Assembly: GCA_963770505.1 (NCBI GenBank)
Contig: CAVYPR010000003.1
Span: 496,001 to 560,000 of the forward strand
Source of the DNA: CAVYPR01 sp963770505
Lineage (GTDB): Bacteria; Actinomycetota; Acidimicrobiia; Acidimicrobiales; RAAP-2
DNA length: 64,000 nt
Direction of reading: 5' to 3'
The notes beneath the pieces are model-generated. The model did not search any database. It was not told the origin of the DNA and worked only from the letters and a program-made list of their open reading frames with translations. Positions 50,982 through 59,772 of this stretch are shown here, in pieces. The position numbers and the translations under genes are program-made. Positions within the stretch are counted from its first letter, which is position 1, and every line of letters starts with the position of its first letter.

Positions 50982-52425
50982 ATGCACGGACGGTTGGCGA
51001 AGATCTGCAGAGGTGCCGTAGCTATGCCGCTGCTCGTTGGCAGCATCGGCCTCTTCGGCGGCCTGGGGCTTGCCCTGGCCGCCGGTGGCGCGGCCTCTGC
51101 CGCCGGTCCCACAGTGAGAGGGGACATACTCCTGTGCCACGCCAGTCGGGACGAAGAAGGTCCCCGCCACCATCCAGGATGTCAACACTGCCGCCGGCCA
51201 CGCTGCCACAGGGAGACAATCTACGTGGCCCAGCCGCAGGCGGTGTTGACCATTCCGGCGTCGCTGATCAAGCTCGCCAAAGACGCCGACATTGATCTCA
51301 GTGACAAGTGACAAAGGCGACATTGAATGTCACCGCCACAGGTTTCGCAAGGCCCGGCGAAGATCCCGGCGACCAACATGCCGCTTTACGGTGCCCGTCA
51401 ATACAACAACAGGCAAGAACGGTGCGGTCATAACGATCAAGTATCAGCCGACGCCGCTTCACCATGACGGCAACAGCGGGTGGCACCGCCACGCTCGTCC
51501 CGGCCAGCTATCACAATGCACGTGCTGAGGTGACACTGCCGTGCTTCCCGCCGTGCGCAGACGATCGCCTACAACAGTTGCGACAACATTCACGGCGGTC
51601 CCTACAAAGTGAGCGGCTCGAACACCCTGGTCCACTTCGACTCCGTGACTTCGACGACGGCCGTTGGAGCCCATCACGAGGACCTGGGAGGTGGCCTCCG
51701 ACGGCGGGATCTTCGCCTTCGGCAACGCCAAGTTCCACGGTTCGATGGGCGGGATGCCGCTGAACAAGCCGGTCGTGGGCATGGCCGCCACCCCGACAGG
51801 CGGAGGGTACTGGGAGGTGGCCTCCGACGGTGGGATCTTCGCTTTCGGCAACGCCCAGTACTACGGCTCGATGGGCGGTAAGACACTCGACAAGCCGATC
51901 GTGGGCATCGCCGCCACTCCGACAGGCGGGGGATACTGGGAGGTCGCCTCCGACGGCGGGATCTTCGCCTTCGGCAACGCCCAGTTCTACGGCTCGATGG
52001 GCGGAAAGACGCTCAACGCTCCGATCGTGGGCATCGCCGCCACCCCGACAGGCAAGGGTTACTGGGAAGCGGCCTCCGACGGCGGGATCTTCGCCTTCGG
52101 GACCGCCGCATTCCACGGCTCGGAGGGCGGCAAGTCGCTGAACGCTCCGATCGTGGGCCTGGCGTCCTCCGTTACAGGCAACGGTTACTGGGAGGTTGCC
52201 TCCGACGGTGGGCTCTTCACCTTCGGCACAGCAGCGTTCCACGGCTCGGAGGGCGGCAAGCCGCTGAACGCTCCGATCGTGGGCATGGCCGCCACACCGA
52301 CAGGCGGTGGCTACTGGGAGGTCGCGGCCGACGGCGGCATCTTCAACTTCGGCACAGCCAAGTTCTACGGTTCCGAGGGCGGGCAGAAGCTGGACAAGCC
52401 GATCGTCGGAATGGCGGTGACGTAG
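50982..52425 (+). pseudogene. Frameshifted relative of the 47109/55416 surface proteins
   Basis: An ATG at 50982 begins a normal signal peptide ending G-A-A-S-A-A-G-P-T-V, as in 47109. The N-domain is then scattered over three frames: V-G-T-K-K-V-P-A-T-I-Q-D near 51150, I-P-A-S-L-I-K-L near 51255, T-V-P-V-N-T-T-T-G near 51385, and L-P-C-F-P-P near 51535. At least three frameshifts are needed, and the frame from 50982 stops at 51311. From about 51664 one frame stays open through six 42-residue repeats to the TAG at 52425. No TIG domains, so the intact gene would have joined N-domain to repeats. The ATG at 51664 could in theory start a protein, but without a signal peptide. Sequencing error is an alternative. 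Confidence 0.7.
51682..52422 (+). repeat. Second set of six 42-residue repeats
   Basis: Six units of G-Y-W-E-V-A-S-D-G-G-I-F-A-F-G type in the open 3' part of the broken gene. Early units have F-G-N-A and G-S-M-G-G, later ones F-G-T-A and G-S-E-G-G as in the gene at 47109. Confidence 0.85.
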
Positions 52426-52833
52426 CCGACCCCGCTGGGAGGGCTCCGACCCGCGGCCGAGGTGATCTAGTCATCTGGCCCGACGGGGCTCAGTTGTGCA
52501 GCGGGCCGGTGTCAAACGCGCTCTCGGCGGTGCCGAGGTCGGCGACCTCCTTCGGCCGACTTCGGTGGAGTTCCACCGGGCAGGGCCGCTGCGCGAGGTC
52601 CTTGTCCGCCAGTCCAAACTCACCCTGAAGGCGCTTGGACAGATCCCATGAGCGCCCTGGCAAGGCCGCTGACACCAGACGTCCTGACAGGCCTTTCGTT
52701 CGGCTGACCAAGCTCCAAGACCTGACGCACGTCCTCCTTGACGGCAAAAGGCGCATGGGAAATACTCCATGAAGGGTGACGGTGACCGATTTGGTCACAG
52801 ATGGGTAGCCGTAGCCTGGGGAGGGCGCATGTG
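52426..52833. other. Gap with possible decayed minus-strand coding sequence
   Basis: Minus-strand frames here give protein-like stretches (for example A-V-K-E-D-V-R-Q-V-L-E-L near 52730 and K-R-L-Q-G-E-F-G-L-A-D-K-D-L near 52610) but in different frames and with no start. I cannot assign a family. GGGGAGGGC at 52818-52826 is the ribosome binding site of the next gene. Confidence 0.35.
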
Positions 52834-53337
52834 ATGCGATCGATCGCCGTGCTGTCGTGCGTTGGCGCGTTTGCTCTCCTGGTGCTCGGGTTTGCCATTG
52901 GGGCAGGAGTTGCGTCTGCTGCCACAACGCCGGTGGGTGTTCCCTGCCAGGTCTTCTCCATCGCGCCAACAAATCCCCCGGTTCGCACCGCTGCGGCAAC
53001 CACGACAGCGCCGACCGGCGCCGACACCAGTATCTCGCCAACCCTTCAAGAATCCACTGTGGATTATGCGACCAGTGTCCCTGGATTGTCCCCGATAACC
53101 AGCACGACCACGACGACGGTCGTCCGCACGTGCACCTCGGCCAGTGAGACCGCCGCCAGTGCAACCGACGCACCTGCACTGGCCTTCACCGGCACAGGGT
53201 CAGGAGTCTGGTTCACGGGGCTCGCCGGGATCCTCCTATTGAACCTCGGTTTCTTGATGATGACCCTCTACTACCACCCGCGTCAGATCCCTTCGGTCGT
53301 CCGACGAGAGGTCCGCCGTCTCCTCGGTGGGCGTTGA
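52834..53337 (+). CDS. LAFTG sortase-anchored surface protein
   Basis: 167 residues. Signal peptide about 1-30 (ends A-S-A-A), a Thr/Ser/Pro-rich extended region with two Cys (38, 100), LAFTG at 116-120, a hydrophobic helix (about 124-146), and a basic tail (R-R-E-V-R-R). This is the complete layout of a LAxTG substrate for class E sortase, encoded 0.7 kb downstream. The ATG at 52834 follows GGGGAGGG; an in-frame ATG at 52801 has no such site. The extracellular part is short and unfolded-looking, so it may act as a wall-bound spacer or anchor (inference). Confidence 0.82.
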   Translation: MRSIAVLSCVGAFALLVLGFAIGAGVASAATTPVGVPCQVFSIAPTNPPVRTAAATTTAPTGADTSISPTLQESTVDYATSVPGLSPITSTTTTTVVRTCTSASETAASATDAPALAFTGTGSGVWFTGLAGILLLNLGFLMMTLYYHPRQIPSVVRREVRRLLGGR

Positions 53338-54054
53338 CGACCGACGGTTTCATCTGGTTGACGTCCTAGAGTCCCAGGAACCCCTCTGTGCGCCCGAGTG
53401 GAACTGTGCAACCAAACCGACCCACCGGAGGTGAACGGTTCGAAGCTGGCCAAACCGTCGCTCTGACCAGGGACGATGGCAGCAACGGGCGCACCCCAAC
53501 GGCGGCACGGGCGGAAGAGAGCGATCGGTGGGAACTATCGAGTTCGCAGGTGCCGTCGCAGCGCTTCTCGACAATCGCCTCTGCATTGACGAAACGGACC
53601 CTGTGAGCTGCGGTTCTACGCAGGCATCGGTCGTGTGTGTCTGGGGAGCTGGCCAACGCGCCATTCGCGTCGTCGAACTGCCCAGCAGAGCCATCTCCGG
53701 CGGTGGTGGGCCCGGGGTTGCCGACGAGGTCCCCGTCGCCGGCCTTGCTCTCGGTCGGTCTCGCCATCGTCCGGCTTCATCCGCACGACGGTGCCGGCCT
53801 GGATCCCGACGTCTCTCTCCTCCAGGTTGCGGGCGACCACCCAGCGGTGGCGAACCTGCAGGGACCGTCTCCCGATCGCAGAGCAGGTCAGGGACCCGGT
53901 CGAACCTCCCCAGGCCCAAGAAGCGCCGGTCGGTCACCAGGAGAGGGATTGAGAAGGTGATCGCCGGCAGGGCTTCGAGATCTCTCTGAATCTCCGACTC
54001 CCGAGTGCGGTGGCCGCCGGGACGTCCTTGCTCAACGAACCTACAATTCCTTCA
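53338..54054. other. Region with a probable gene remnant
   Basis: No convincing intact gene. On the minus strand, from about 53998 down to 53370, protein-like segments occur in successive frames (L-P-A-I-T-F-S-I-P-L-L-V-T-D-R-R-F, then H-R-W-V-V-A-R-N-L-E-E-R-D-V, then H-R-V-R-F-V-N-A-E-A-I-V-E-K-R). This suggests a frameshifted old gene of unknown family. Confidence 0.35.
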
Positions 54055-55035
54055 ATGGGCCGGGGGGAGCGTTTCGTACTCCGGATCGGTCTGTTCCTCT
54101 GTGCGGTGGGGTTGCTGCTCGTCTCCTTCGTCGCCTACCAGCTCTGGGGCACTGGCATCTACGAGGCCCGGGCCCAGGCCCATCTGCGAAGCGAGCTTTC
54201 GTCCCAGCTCCATCGCATCCTTCCTGCCTCGGCCGCCCCGTCCCGGACCCGCGGAAGTGCGCTGCCCACAGCCACCTCCCATTCACACGCCGCCGCGCTC
54301 CCGCCTCTGGCCAGCACGCCGGCCCCGCTCGAGGCTGATCCGCCGATCAACTCCCCGCTGGGGCTGTTGTCGATTCCAGCCATCGGCATCTCGTTCACCA
54401 TCGTCGAGGGCGTGGGAACGGCCCAGCTCGAGCAGGGCCCCGGCCACTACCCAGGCACCCCCCTGCCCGGCGAGCCGGGCAACGTGGCCATCGCAGGCCA
54501 CCGGACGACCTACGCCCATCCCTTCTACGACCTGACAAGTCTCCAAGCGGGAGACCCCATCTACGTCCTGACGTCCCAGGGCCGTTTCGAGTACACCGTC
54601 GTCCAGAGCCAGGTGGTCGCCCCTACAGACACCGCGGTCGTGGACTCCAGCACCGGCGCCCCCACTCTCACCCTCACGACGTGCAACCCTCGCTACGAGG
54701 CGTCGAGCCGCCTGGTGGTGACGGCGGACTTCACCCCTGGGGTTTCCACCGCGAGGAAACGCTCCGGCGTCGCCCTTCCGTCGGCCCGCGCCGGCAGCCA
54801 GGATCCGGGCTTACGGGAGCCTTCCCGCGACGACCTCGAAGCGTCCGAGAGCTATTGGCCCGGTGCCGTGTGGGGCCTCGCTACCTTGGCGTTGTGCTTG
54901 GTTCTCTGGCAGGTCTGGCGACGGTCACCACACAGAATCCGCTGGCTGAGTGTGCTCGTGGGGGTCCCGCTGGTCGCCGGAGGACTCCTGCTGTGCTTCG
55001 AGCACATCAGCCTGGCCCTTCCGGGTACCTACTGA
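54055..55035 (+). CDS. Class E sortase
   Basis: 326 residues. N-terminal membrane helix (about 8-28), a Pro/Ala-rich spacer, and a sortase domain from about residue 100 with catalytic His149 (A-I-A-G-H-R-T-T-Y), Cys210 (T-L-T-T-C-N-P-R-Y) and Arg219 (S-S-R-L-V-V). Two further C-terminal hydrophobic segments (near 268-287 and 300-320) are also present. Class E enzymes cleave LAxTG signals and attach the protein to the wall; two such signals are encoded at 1096 and 52834. No good ribosome binding site precedes ATG 54055 or GTG 54010, so the start is uncertain by 15 codons. Confidence 0.88.
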   Translation: MGRGERFVLRIGLFLCAVGLLLVSFVAYQLWGTGIYEARAQAHLRSELSSQLHRILPASAAPSRTRGSALPTATSHSHAAALPPLASTPAPLEADPPINSPLGLLSIPAIGISFTIVEGVGTAQLEQGPGHYPGTPLPGEPGNVAIAGHRTTYAHPFYDLTSLQAGDPIYVLTSQGRFEYTVVQSQVVAPTDTAVVDSSTGAPTLTLTTCNPRYEASSRLVVTADFTPGVSTARKRSGVALPSARAGSQDPGLREPSRDDLEASESYWPGAVWGLATLALCLVLWQVWRRSPHRIRWLSVLVGVPLVAGGLLLCFEHISLALPGTY

Positions 55036-55261
55036 ACCCGCTCAATTCCCTCTCAATTCACGGACAATTGGGGTCGTCGGGGGCCGTTCCGGCTCGGCAC
55101 AACGACCGGTCGCGGGGACGCCCCTCGGATCGCCCAGCACCGCCGTGAGCAGCCAAGAAAACCGGCCATGGGTCCCTTTGGCCTGCTCAGGAGGGTGGCG
55201 ACACCCCAGCGCCGCCGCTGCGAAGGGTCGTTTGTCAGACAACGTGCACCCCCCACGCTGG

Positions 55262-55290
55262 TTGACACCAAGGTCTCGGCGGAGCAGAAT
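55262..55290 (+). promoter_or_regulatory. Promoter of the second WxL cassette
   Basis: TTGACA (55262-55267), 17-base spacer, CAGAAT (55285-55290). It leaves a leader of about 118 bases before the ATG at 55416. Confidence 0.6.
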
Positions 55291-55304
55291 GAGCCTTGCT
55301 CCGC
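55279..55304 (+). promoter_or_regulatory. Inverted repeat across the -10 and start site
   Basis: GCGGAGCA and TGCTCCGC, 8-bp perfect arms with a 10-base centre, covering the -10 hexamer. Could be an operator or a 5'-end hairpin. Confidence 0.45.
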
Positions 55305-55415
55305 GACGTGTCCCAGCGGAGGGGGTGCGTGACGATCTTGCACATCGCTTGTTCGACACGTGTCGGGAATGAATACAGGGGACGTTCTGGAGTTAGGGAG
55401 GGGAAAGCAGGAACT

Positions 55416-57041
55416 ATGCATTCACGTTTGTTCAAACTCGTGCGCGGAGGGGCGGGTATTGCGCTTCTCGCGGGCGGCATGGGCATCGTTGGGAGCTTGG
55501 GCATCGGCCTGGCATCCAGCGGTGTCGCTTCTGCCGCGGGTCCGACAGTGTCAGGCACATGGGCGTGTCAGACGCCGCTCGGTACCAAGCATGTCGAGAC
55601 CAAGATTCAGGACCAGAACACAATTCCTGCGTCGATGGCCAAGACAACTACGTACACCAACCACGTTGAGGCCCACTTCGTCGTTCCGGCGTCGCTGATC
55701 CACCTCATCCCGGCAACAATCACCGAGCTGACAGCGGCTGCCGCGACAATGGGAGTTGCGAAGGTCGGGTTCACCGGACCGTCGAGCCTTGCCTTGTCTG
55801 GTCCCGTTGCCATCCCGATCACGACAACAACCAGGCTGCACGGCGCCACAGTGACGTTCACATACAGCCCGGCGACGTTCACGCAGTCGCAGACATCGGG
55901 AACCTCGACGATCCACGCGACGACACTGTCGCTGGTGATCGCCGTTCCCCTGCACTGCTTCCCGCCGGGTGTGACGATCGTGTACACAGTCACAACAACA
56001 TTCACAAACTTCCACACGACTGGTTCGACGACCCAGGGACCGATTGACAGCACCACGGCCACGCCGTTCGTGGGCCCGCTGTCGCTGGCACCTGCCGGGT
56101 TGCCGACAGCCACTGGCACGCTTCCGGCCGGGCAGGCGACGGTTCACTACTCGCAGCCCAACTACTGGACGTCATCTGGTGGTAAGGGAACAAACGTCTG
56201 GACCGAGACGGGAACATTGGATGGATTGATCTTCTCCGGGTCGGGTAACCACGCCTCTTTGGCCGGTACCCCGACGGCGGCTGGGACCTTCCCATTCAGT
56301 GTGACGGTGACCACAAAGACAGGCACACACGTGACGCACACATACACCGTGACGTTCGCTGCGGCGCCTTCTACACCGACCATCCTGCAGCCGTTCAGCC
56401 TGACAGTGATTGGTGGAAGCCTCACCATGACCTGCGTTGGGCCGCTCCCGGTTGAGACACAGGCAACAGCGAAGACATGCACACTGATCAACCTTGACCA
56501 GGGCACACCTTCGCACCCGTTCAAGTTGGACGAGCAGAACGTTCCCATCTCGAAGAAGATGAACACCCTGTACATCTCGACAGCCCGTGGTGGCCCGACA
56601 GATGACTGGACGCTGAACGCGGTCATGGTGCCGACGAAGTACACACTGACCGGCAACCACTACTGCGACACAGTGCAGGGCTTCTGCAACGTCACAACGA
56701 CGACCGCAGCCAAGCTGGCCACAATCCACACGTACCAGAACACGACGATTCTGCCGAACTACCTGGGCCTGCACACATACACCTGCAAGCCCCAGCAGAC
56801 ACCGTTGTCTCCGTACTACAACGTGAACCCGACACCCACAACCACGCCCGGGCGTACACCGACGACGACAGCGCATCACTACGGCCTGTCGAACACGATG
56901 ACGCTTTGCACAGCAGCGGCTGGGGTGAGCGGCGGTGAGTTCATCGTCAAGACAGGGACCTACACCCTCGTCGTGCCGCCGAACATCTACGCCGGCAAGT
57001 ACTACGGCACGGTGCAGTACACGCTGGTAGCCAGCGTCTAG
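55416..57041 (+). CDS. Secreted protein with shared N-domain and WxL-like C-terminus
   Basis: 541 residues from ATG 55416 (GGGAGGGGAAAG upstream; the open frame extends back to 55296 without a signal). Signal peptide about 1-40 and N-domain about 41-215, nearly identical to 47109. A middle region (about 215-330) has one Ig-like, cadherin-like segment (T-A-A-G-T-F-P-F-S-V-T-V). The C-terminal about 190 residues contain S-T-A-R-G-G-P-T-D-D-W-T-L, a real W-x-L. The end is L-V-V-P-P-N-I-Y-A-G-K-Y-Y-G-T-V-Q-Y-T-L, the WxL-domain ending. First gene of a cassette with the DUF916-like and neocarzinostatin-like genes, though the terminator at 57087 separates them. Predicted wall-associated. Confidence 0.82.
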   Translation: MHSRLFKLVRGGAGIALLAGGMGIVGSLGIGLASSGVASAAGPTVSGTWACQTPLGTKHVETKIQDQNTIPASMAKTTTYTNHVEAHFVVPASLIHLIPATITELTAAAATMGVAKVGFTGPSSLALSGPVAIPITTTTRLHGATVTFTYSPATFTQSQTSGTSTIHATTLSLVIAVPLHCFPPGVTIVYTVTTTFTNFHTTGSTTQGPIDSTTATPFVGPLSLAPAGLPTATGTLPAGQATVHYSQPNYWTSSGGKGTNVWTETGTLDGLIFSGSGNHASLAGTPTAAGTFPFSVTVTTKTGTHVTHTYTVTFAAAPSTPTILQPFSLTVIGGSLTMTCVGPLPVETQATAKTCTLINLDQGTPSHPFKLDEQNVPISKKMNTLYISTARGGPTDDWTLNAVMVPTKYTLTGNHYCDTVQGFCNVTTTTAAKLATIHTYQNTTILPNYLGLHTYTCKPQQTPLSPYYNVNPTPTTTPGRTPTTTAHHYGLSNTMTLCTAAAGVSGGEFIVKTGTYTLVVPPNIYAGKYYGTVQYTLVASV

Positions 57042-57086
57042 GCAGTACGCATACCCCGTAGCTCTCGCAGAGAGCGTTGGGAAACT

Positions 57087-57123
57087 GGGAGAGGGGTGGC
57101 GCCAAAGGCGCCACCCCTCTCCC
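57087..57123 (+). terminator. Strong terminator after the second WxL-like gene
   Basis: Perfect 17-bp inverted repeat (GGGAGAGGGGTGGCGCC and its complement) with an AAA loop, 46 bases past the stop. Confidence 0.88.
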
Positions 57124-57357
57124 GCGTGTGGCGGGTTTTACGATCGCTGCGGTGCGCTCATGCGACGCACCGGTCCGGTTGGGGACCGGGGGCCCGGTCC
57201 CGACTCGAGGGTGACCGGGAGGGGGCGGGGGGCGCGCCACGCCAAGGGCCGGTTGCTGATAGGAATTACGTGGCGATCTCAGTCTCTTGGAAGGGCATTG
57301 GGGCGAGCGGGTGGGTCGTGTACCGTGCGCCACCCGCCCGGTTAAAGGATGGTGTGC

Positions 57358-58476
57358 ATGCAGGGGAGCAGGTGGAAGAGGAAGGATCGTCAGGGGGGGC
57401 GCCGTTCCCGAGCCCGCCGGTTCTCGGTCGGGCCGGCCTCGCTCCTGGCGTGCCTGGCGGTTGTGGCCGCCGGCACCGTGGTCTTCGCCCCGGCAGCCTC
57501 AGCCGTTGGGAACGGGAAGTTCGCCCTGGACCCGGTCAGCACCTCCCGGCAGGGAAGGCCGTTCTTCACCCCGGTGCTGTCCCCCGGGGTGGAGTCCACG
57601 GACAAGGTTGCCGTTGAGAACCTGACGCAGAAGCCCCTCACTCTCAACCTTTACGCAGCGGACGCCTACACCACCTCGACCGGCGGCTTCGCCCTGGAGC
57701 CCAGCTTCAAGCCGCGACTCCACATGGGCGCGTGGATCCACCTGCCGGTCAACTCGGTGAAGGTCCCGCCCCGGAGCGGGTATCTCGTGCCCATCACGTA
57801 CGAGCCCCCGGCCAACGTGGCGCCGGGCGACTACGCCGGTGGCATCGTGGCCGTCGAGCAGCAGGGCGCGGTGAACAAGAAGGGCCCTGTCAGGACGCAG
57901 GTGCTGCAGGCCATCGGCGTCGCCGTCTACGGCCGGATCAGGGGACCGCTGGTCCCGAGAGTGACGGTGACCGCGGTCTCCGTGACAACGACCAGGCCGC
58001 TCGCCTCCCAGTTCGGCGGGGGGGTCAACGCCAAGGTGACGTACTCGGTCACCAACACCGGGAACGAGAACGTGAAGCCGGGGGTGACAGTCTCCCTGGC
58101 GCCGCTCTTCGGGAGCGGAACCAAGGATCACGTGCAGATGCCGCAGATCCTCCCGGGGTCGACGGTCACCTTCACCCACAACTTCCACTACATCGTTCCT
58201 CGCCTCGTCCTCAGCGCCACAGTGACGGCGCGGGCATTGGGCGCAGTGGGGACGGGCAGCAGCACGGCGATCATCATCCCGTGGGCGCTGGTCGCCATCG
58301 TGGTACTCCTGATCCTGCTGGCCTTCTTCTACCGGCGCCGCCGCCGCCGGCGCGCCAGCCCCGAATCGCAGACCGGCGGGGCCGGGCCGAACGGCGGGTC
58401 ACCCGGGACGGGCGACTCGACTCCGGCGGCGCCTACGACCCCGGTCGAGACCGGGGTCGGCGCCCGCGGCCCGTGA
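57358..58476 (+). CDS. Second DUF916-like WxL-interacting membrane protein
   Basis: 372 residues. Signal peptide about 1-48. DUF916-type pattern: K-F-A-L-D-P-V-S, V-E-S-T-D-K-V-A-V-E-N-L-T, L-Y-A-A-D-A-Y, M-G-A-W-I-H-L-P, P-P-A-N-V-A-P-G-D-Y-A-G-G-I. A second beta domain has V-T-N-T-G-N-E. Then come a membrane helix (about 305-325) and an R-rich cytoplasmic tail. Colinear with the protein at 25163, so a clear paralog. ATG 57358 is chosen for AAAGGA eight bases upstream rather than ATG 57349. The stop overlaps the next start (GTGA), so the two are translationally coupled. Confidence 0.84.
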   Translation: MQGSRWKRKDRQGGRRSRARRFSVGPASLLACLAVVAAGTVVFAPAASAVGNGKFALDPVSTSRQGRPFFTPVLSPGVESTDKVAVENLTQKPLTLNLYAADAYTTSTGGFALEPSFKPRLHMGAWIHLPVNSVKVPPRSGYLVPITYEPPANVAPGDYAGGIVAVEQQGAVNKKGPVRTQVLQAIGVAVYGRIRGPLVPRVTVTAVSVTTTRPLASQFGGGVNAKVTYSVTNTGNENVKPGVTVSLAPLFGSGTKDHVQMPQILPGSTVTFTHNFHYIVPRLVLSATVTARALGAVGTGSSTAIIIPWALVAIVVLLILLAFFYRRRRRRRASPESQTGGAGPNGGSPGTGDSTPAAPTTPVETGVGARGP

Positions 58477-59510
58477 GCCGGCGAGCGGTCGCCCTCCTGG
58501 CCGCCGCGGCGTTCGCCGCCATCCTGGGGGTCGGTGGGGGATCGACGGCGGGAGCTACGACAGGCCAACCTACGATCTCCGTCGGTACACCGGTCGTCGT
58601 TCCTGGACAGAAGATGGTCGTCTCGGGAAGTGGGTGGCCGGCCGGGACTTCCCTCTCGGCCTCCGTCTGCGGCGCCGACGCCATTGCGGGCACCGCGGAC
58701 TGTGCGCAGACAACCACCGTCACGGTGGTGGCGCCCCGCACAGGCAGGATCTGGGTGCTGCTGACCCCGGCGCTGCCGCCCAAGCCCTGCCCCTGCGTGA
58801 TCCTGATCTCCGGTGTCACCAGCCAGTACACAAAGAAGATCCCGGTGACAGTGGTGGGGGAAACGACCGCACCGGTTCCCCAGCCCGCCCCGGCGACGGT
58901 GGAGCCCAAGTTCCAAGTGGTCAACCTTCACGTCGCAGGTGGGGTCACCCTGGCATCCGCATTTGGCGGCGCCGCGCCGCGGACAGTCGAATTTCAAGTC
59001 AGCAACGATGGAACCCTCACCGAGACCCCGGTGCTGGTCGGCCGCTGGGGGACCGGCAACAAGATCAACAACGTCATCAAGATGCCGACCTTGCAGGAGG
59101 TGGCCGCCGGCAAGAGCGTTGCGGTACGAGCCCACTTCTCTCTCCCGGCGCTCTCGATGGGGTCGTACACGGTGAAGGTCTTCGTCCAGGTGGTCGGGTT
59201 CCACAACGTGGCATCGGATTCGGCCACGACGTCGACGTGGCCGTTCGCCCTCTTCATCGCGCTGCTGGTACTCCTCGAGCTCCTGCTTCTGGCGATCACC
59301 AAGATCGTTCGTACGCGTCGCCGACGGGCAGCCGGGCCGGGCGGGGTCGACTCGGCACAGACGCCGAACGGCGGTGGGCCGGGCTCGGGGCCCCAGAACG
59401 CCAACGGTCTTGTCGACCTCGGGGCGAAGGTCGGGGCGGCGGCTGGGGTGGCCGGCGTCGTCGCCGGCGAGGTGCACGACCCCAGCGACCCGACCACGCA
59501 TCTGGAATAG
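58473..59510 (+). CDS. Membrane protein with neocarzinostatin-like domain
   Basis: 345 residues from GTG 58473, overlapping the previous stop by four bases; a longer open frame back to 57732 is antisense-like in composition and overlaps the DUF916 gene, so it is rejected. Signal peptide about 1-27. Residues about 30-130 resemble the neocarzinostatin fold (V-S-G-S-G-W-P-A-G-T, two spaced Cys, then P-C-P-C-V-I). A second beta domain (about 145-245) is followed by a membrane helix (about 250-272), R-T-R-R-R-R and a Gly-rich cytoplasmic tail of about 70 residues. The coupling suggests it works with the DUF916-like protein at the cell surface (inference). No enzyme motif seen. Confidence 0.78.
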   Translation: MSRRAVALLAAAAFAAILGVGGGSTAGATTGQPTISVGTPVVVPGQKMVVSGSGWPAGTSLSASVCGADAIAGTADCAQTTTVTVVAPRTGRIWVLLTPALPPKPCPCVILISGVTSQYTKKIPVTVVGETTAPVPQPAPATVEPKFQVVNLHVAGGVTLASAFGGAAPRTVEFQVSNDGTLTETPVLVGRWGTGNKINNVIKMPTLQEVAAGKSVAVRAHFSLPALSMGSYTVKVFVQVVGFHNVASDSATTSTWPFALFIALLVLLELLLLAITKIVRTRRRRAAGPGGVDSAQTPNGGGPGSGPQNANGLVDLGAKVGAAAGVAGVVAGEVHDPSDPTTHLE

Positions 59511-59772
59511 GCGCAGCTGGCCGGATGGGCAGACGGGCTCCCTCGAGGGCCGTCGTCGGGGACGAGCTCTTCGACCAGTAGGTGTGGACGAAGGCGCTGT
59601 TCGACCCGCTCATCGACGGTGTTCCCGATGGCCGAGGTGGTCAGAGCCCTGTCGATGGAACGGCAGGCGCCGGTCGCGTCAAGACGCTGATGAGGAGCCG
59701 GCTGAGGCGAGAACGGAACGGTACGGGTGCCCCAACGTCGGTGAGCGGGCTACCGGAGGACCGCTGCCCGGT

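Noticed and set aside
55296..55415. Upstream extension of the WxL-like gene at 55416
   Set aside because: It would place 40 residues before the signal peptide and overlap the promoter hairpin; ATG 55416 has a strong ribosome binding site.
57732..58472. Upstream extension of the open frame of the gene at 58473
   Set aside because: It overlaps the DUF916-like gene in another frame, has Arg/Gly-rich shadow composition, and the GTGA overlap with a signal peptide at 58473 is a much better start.
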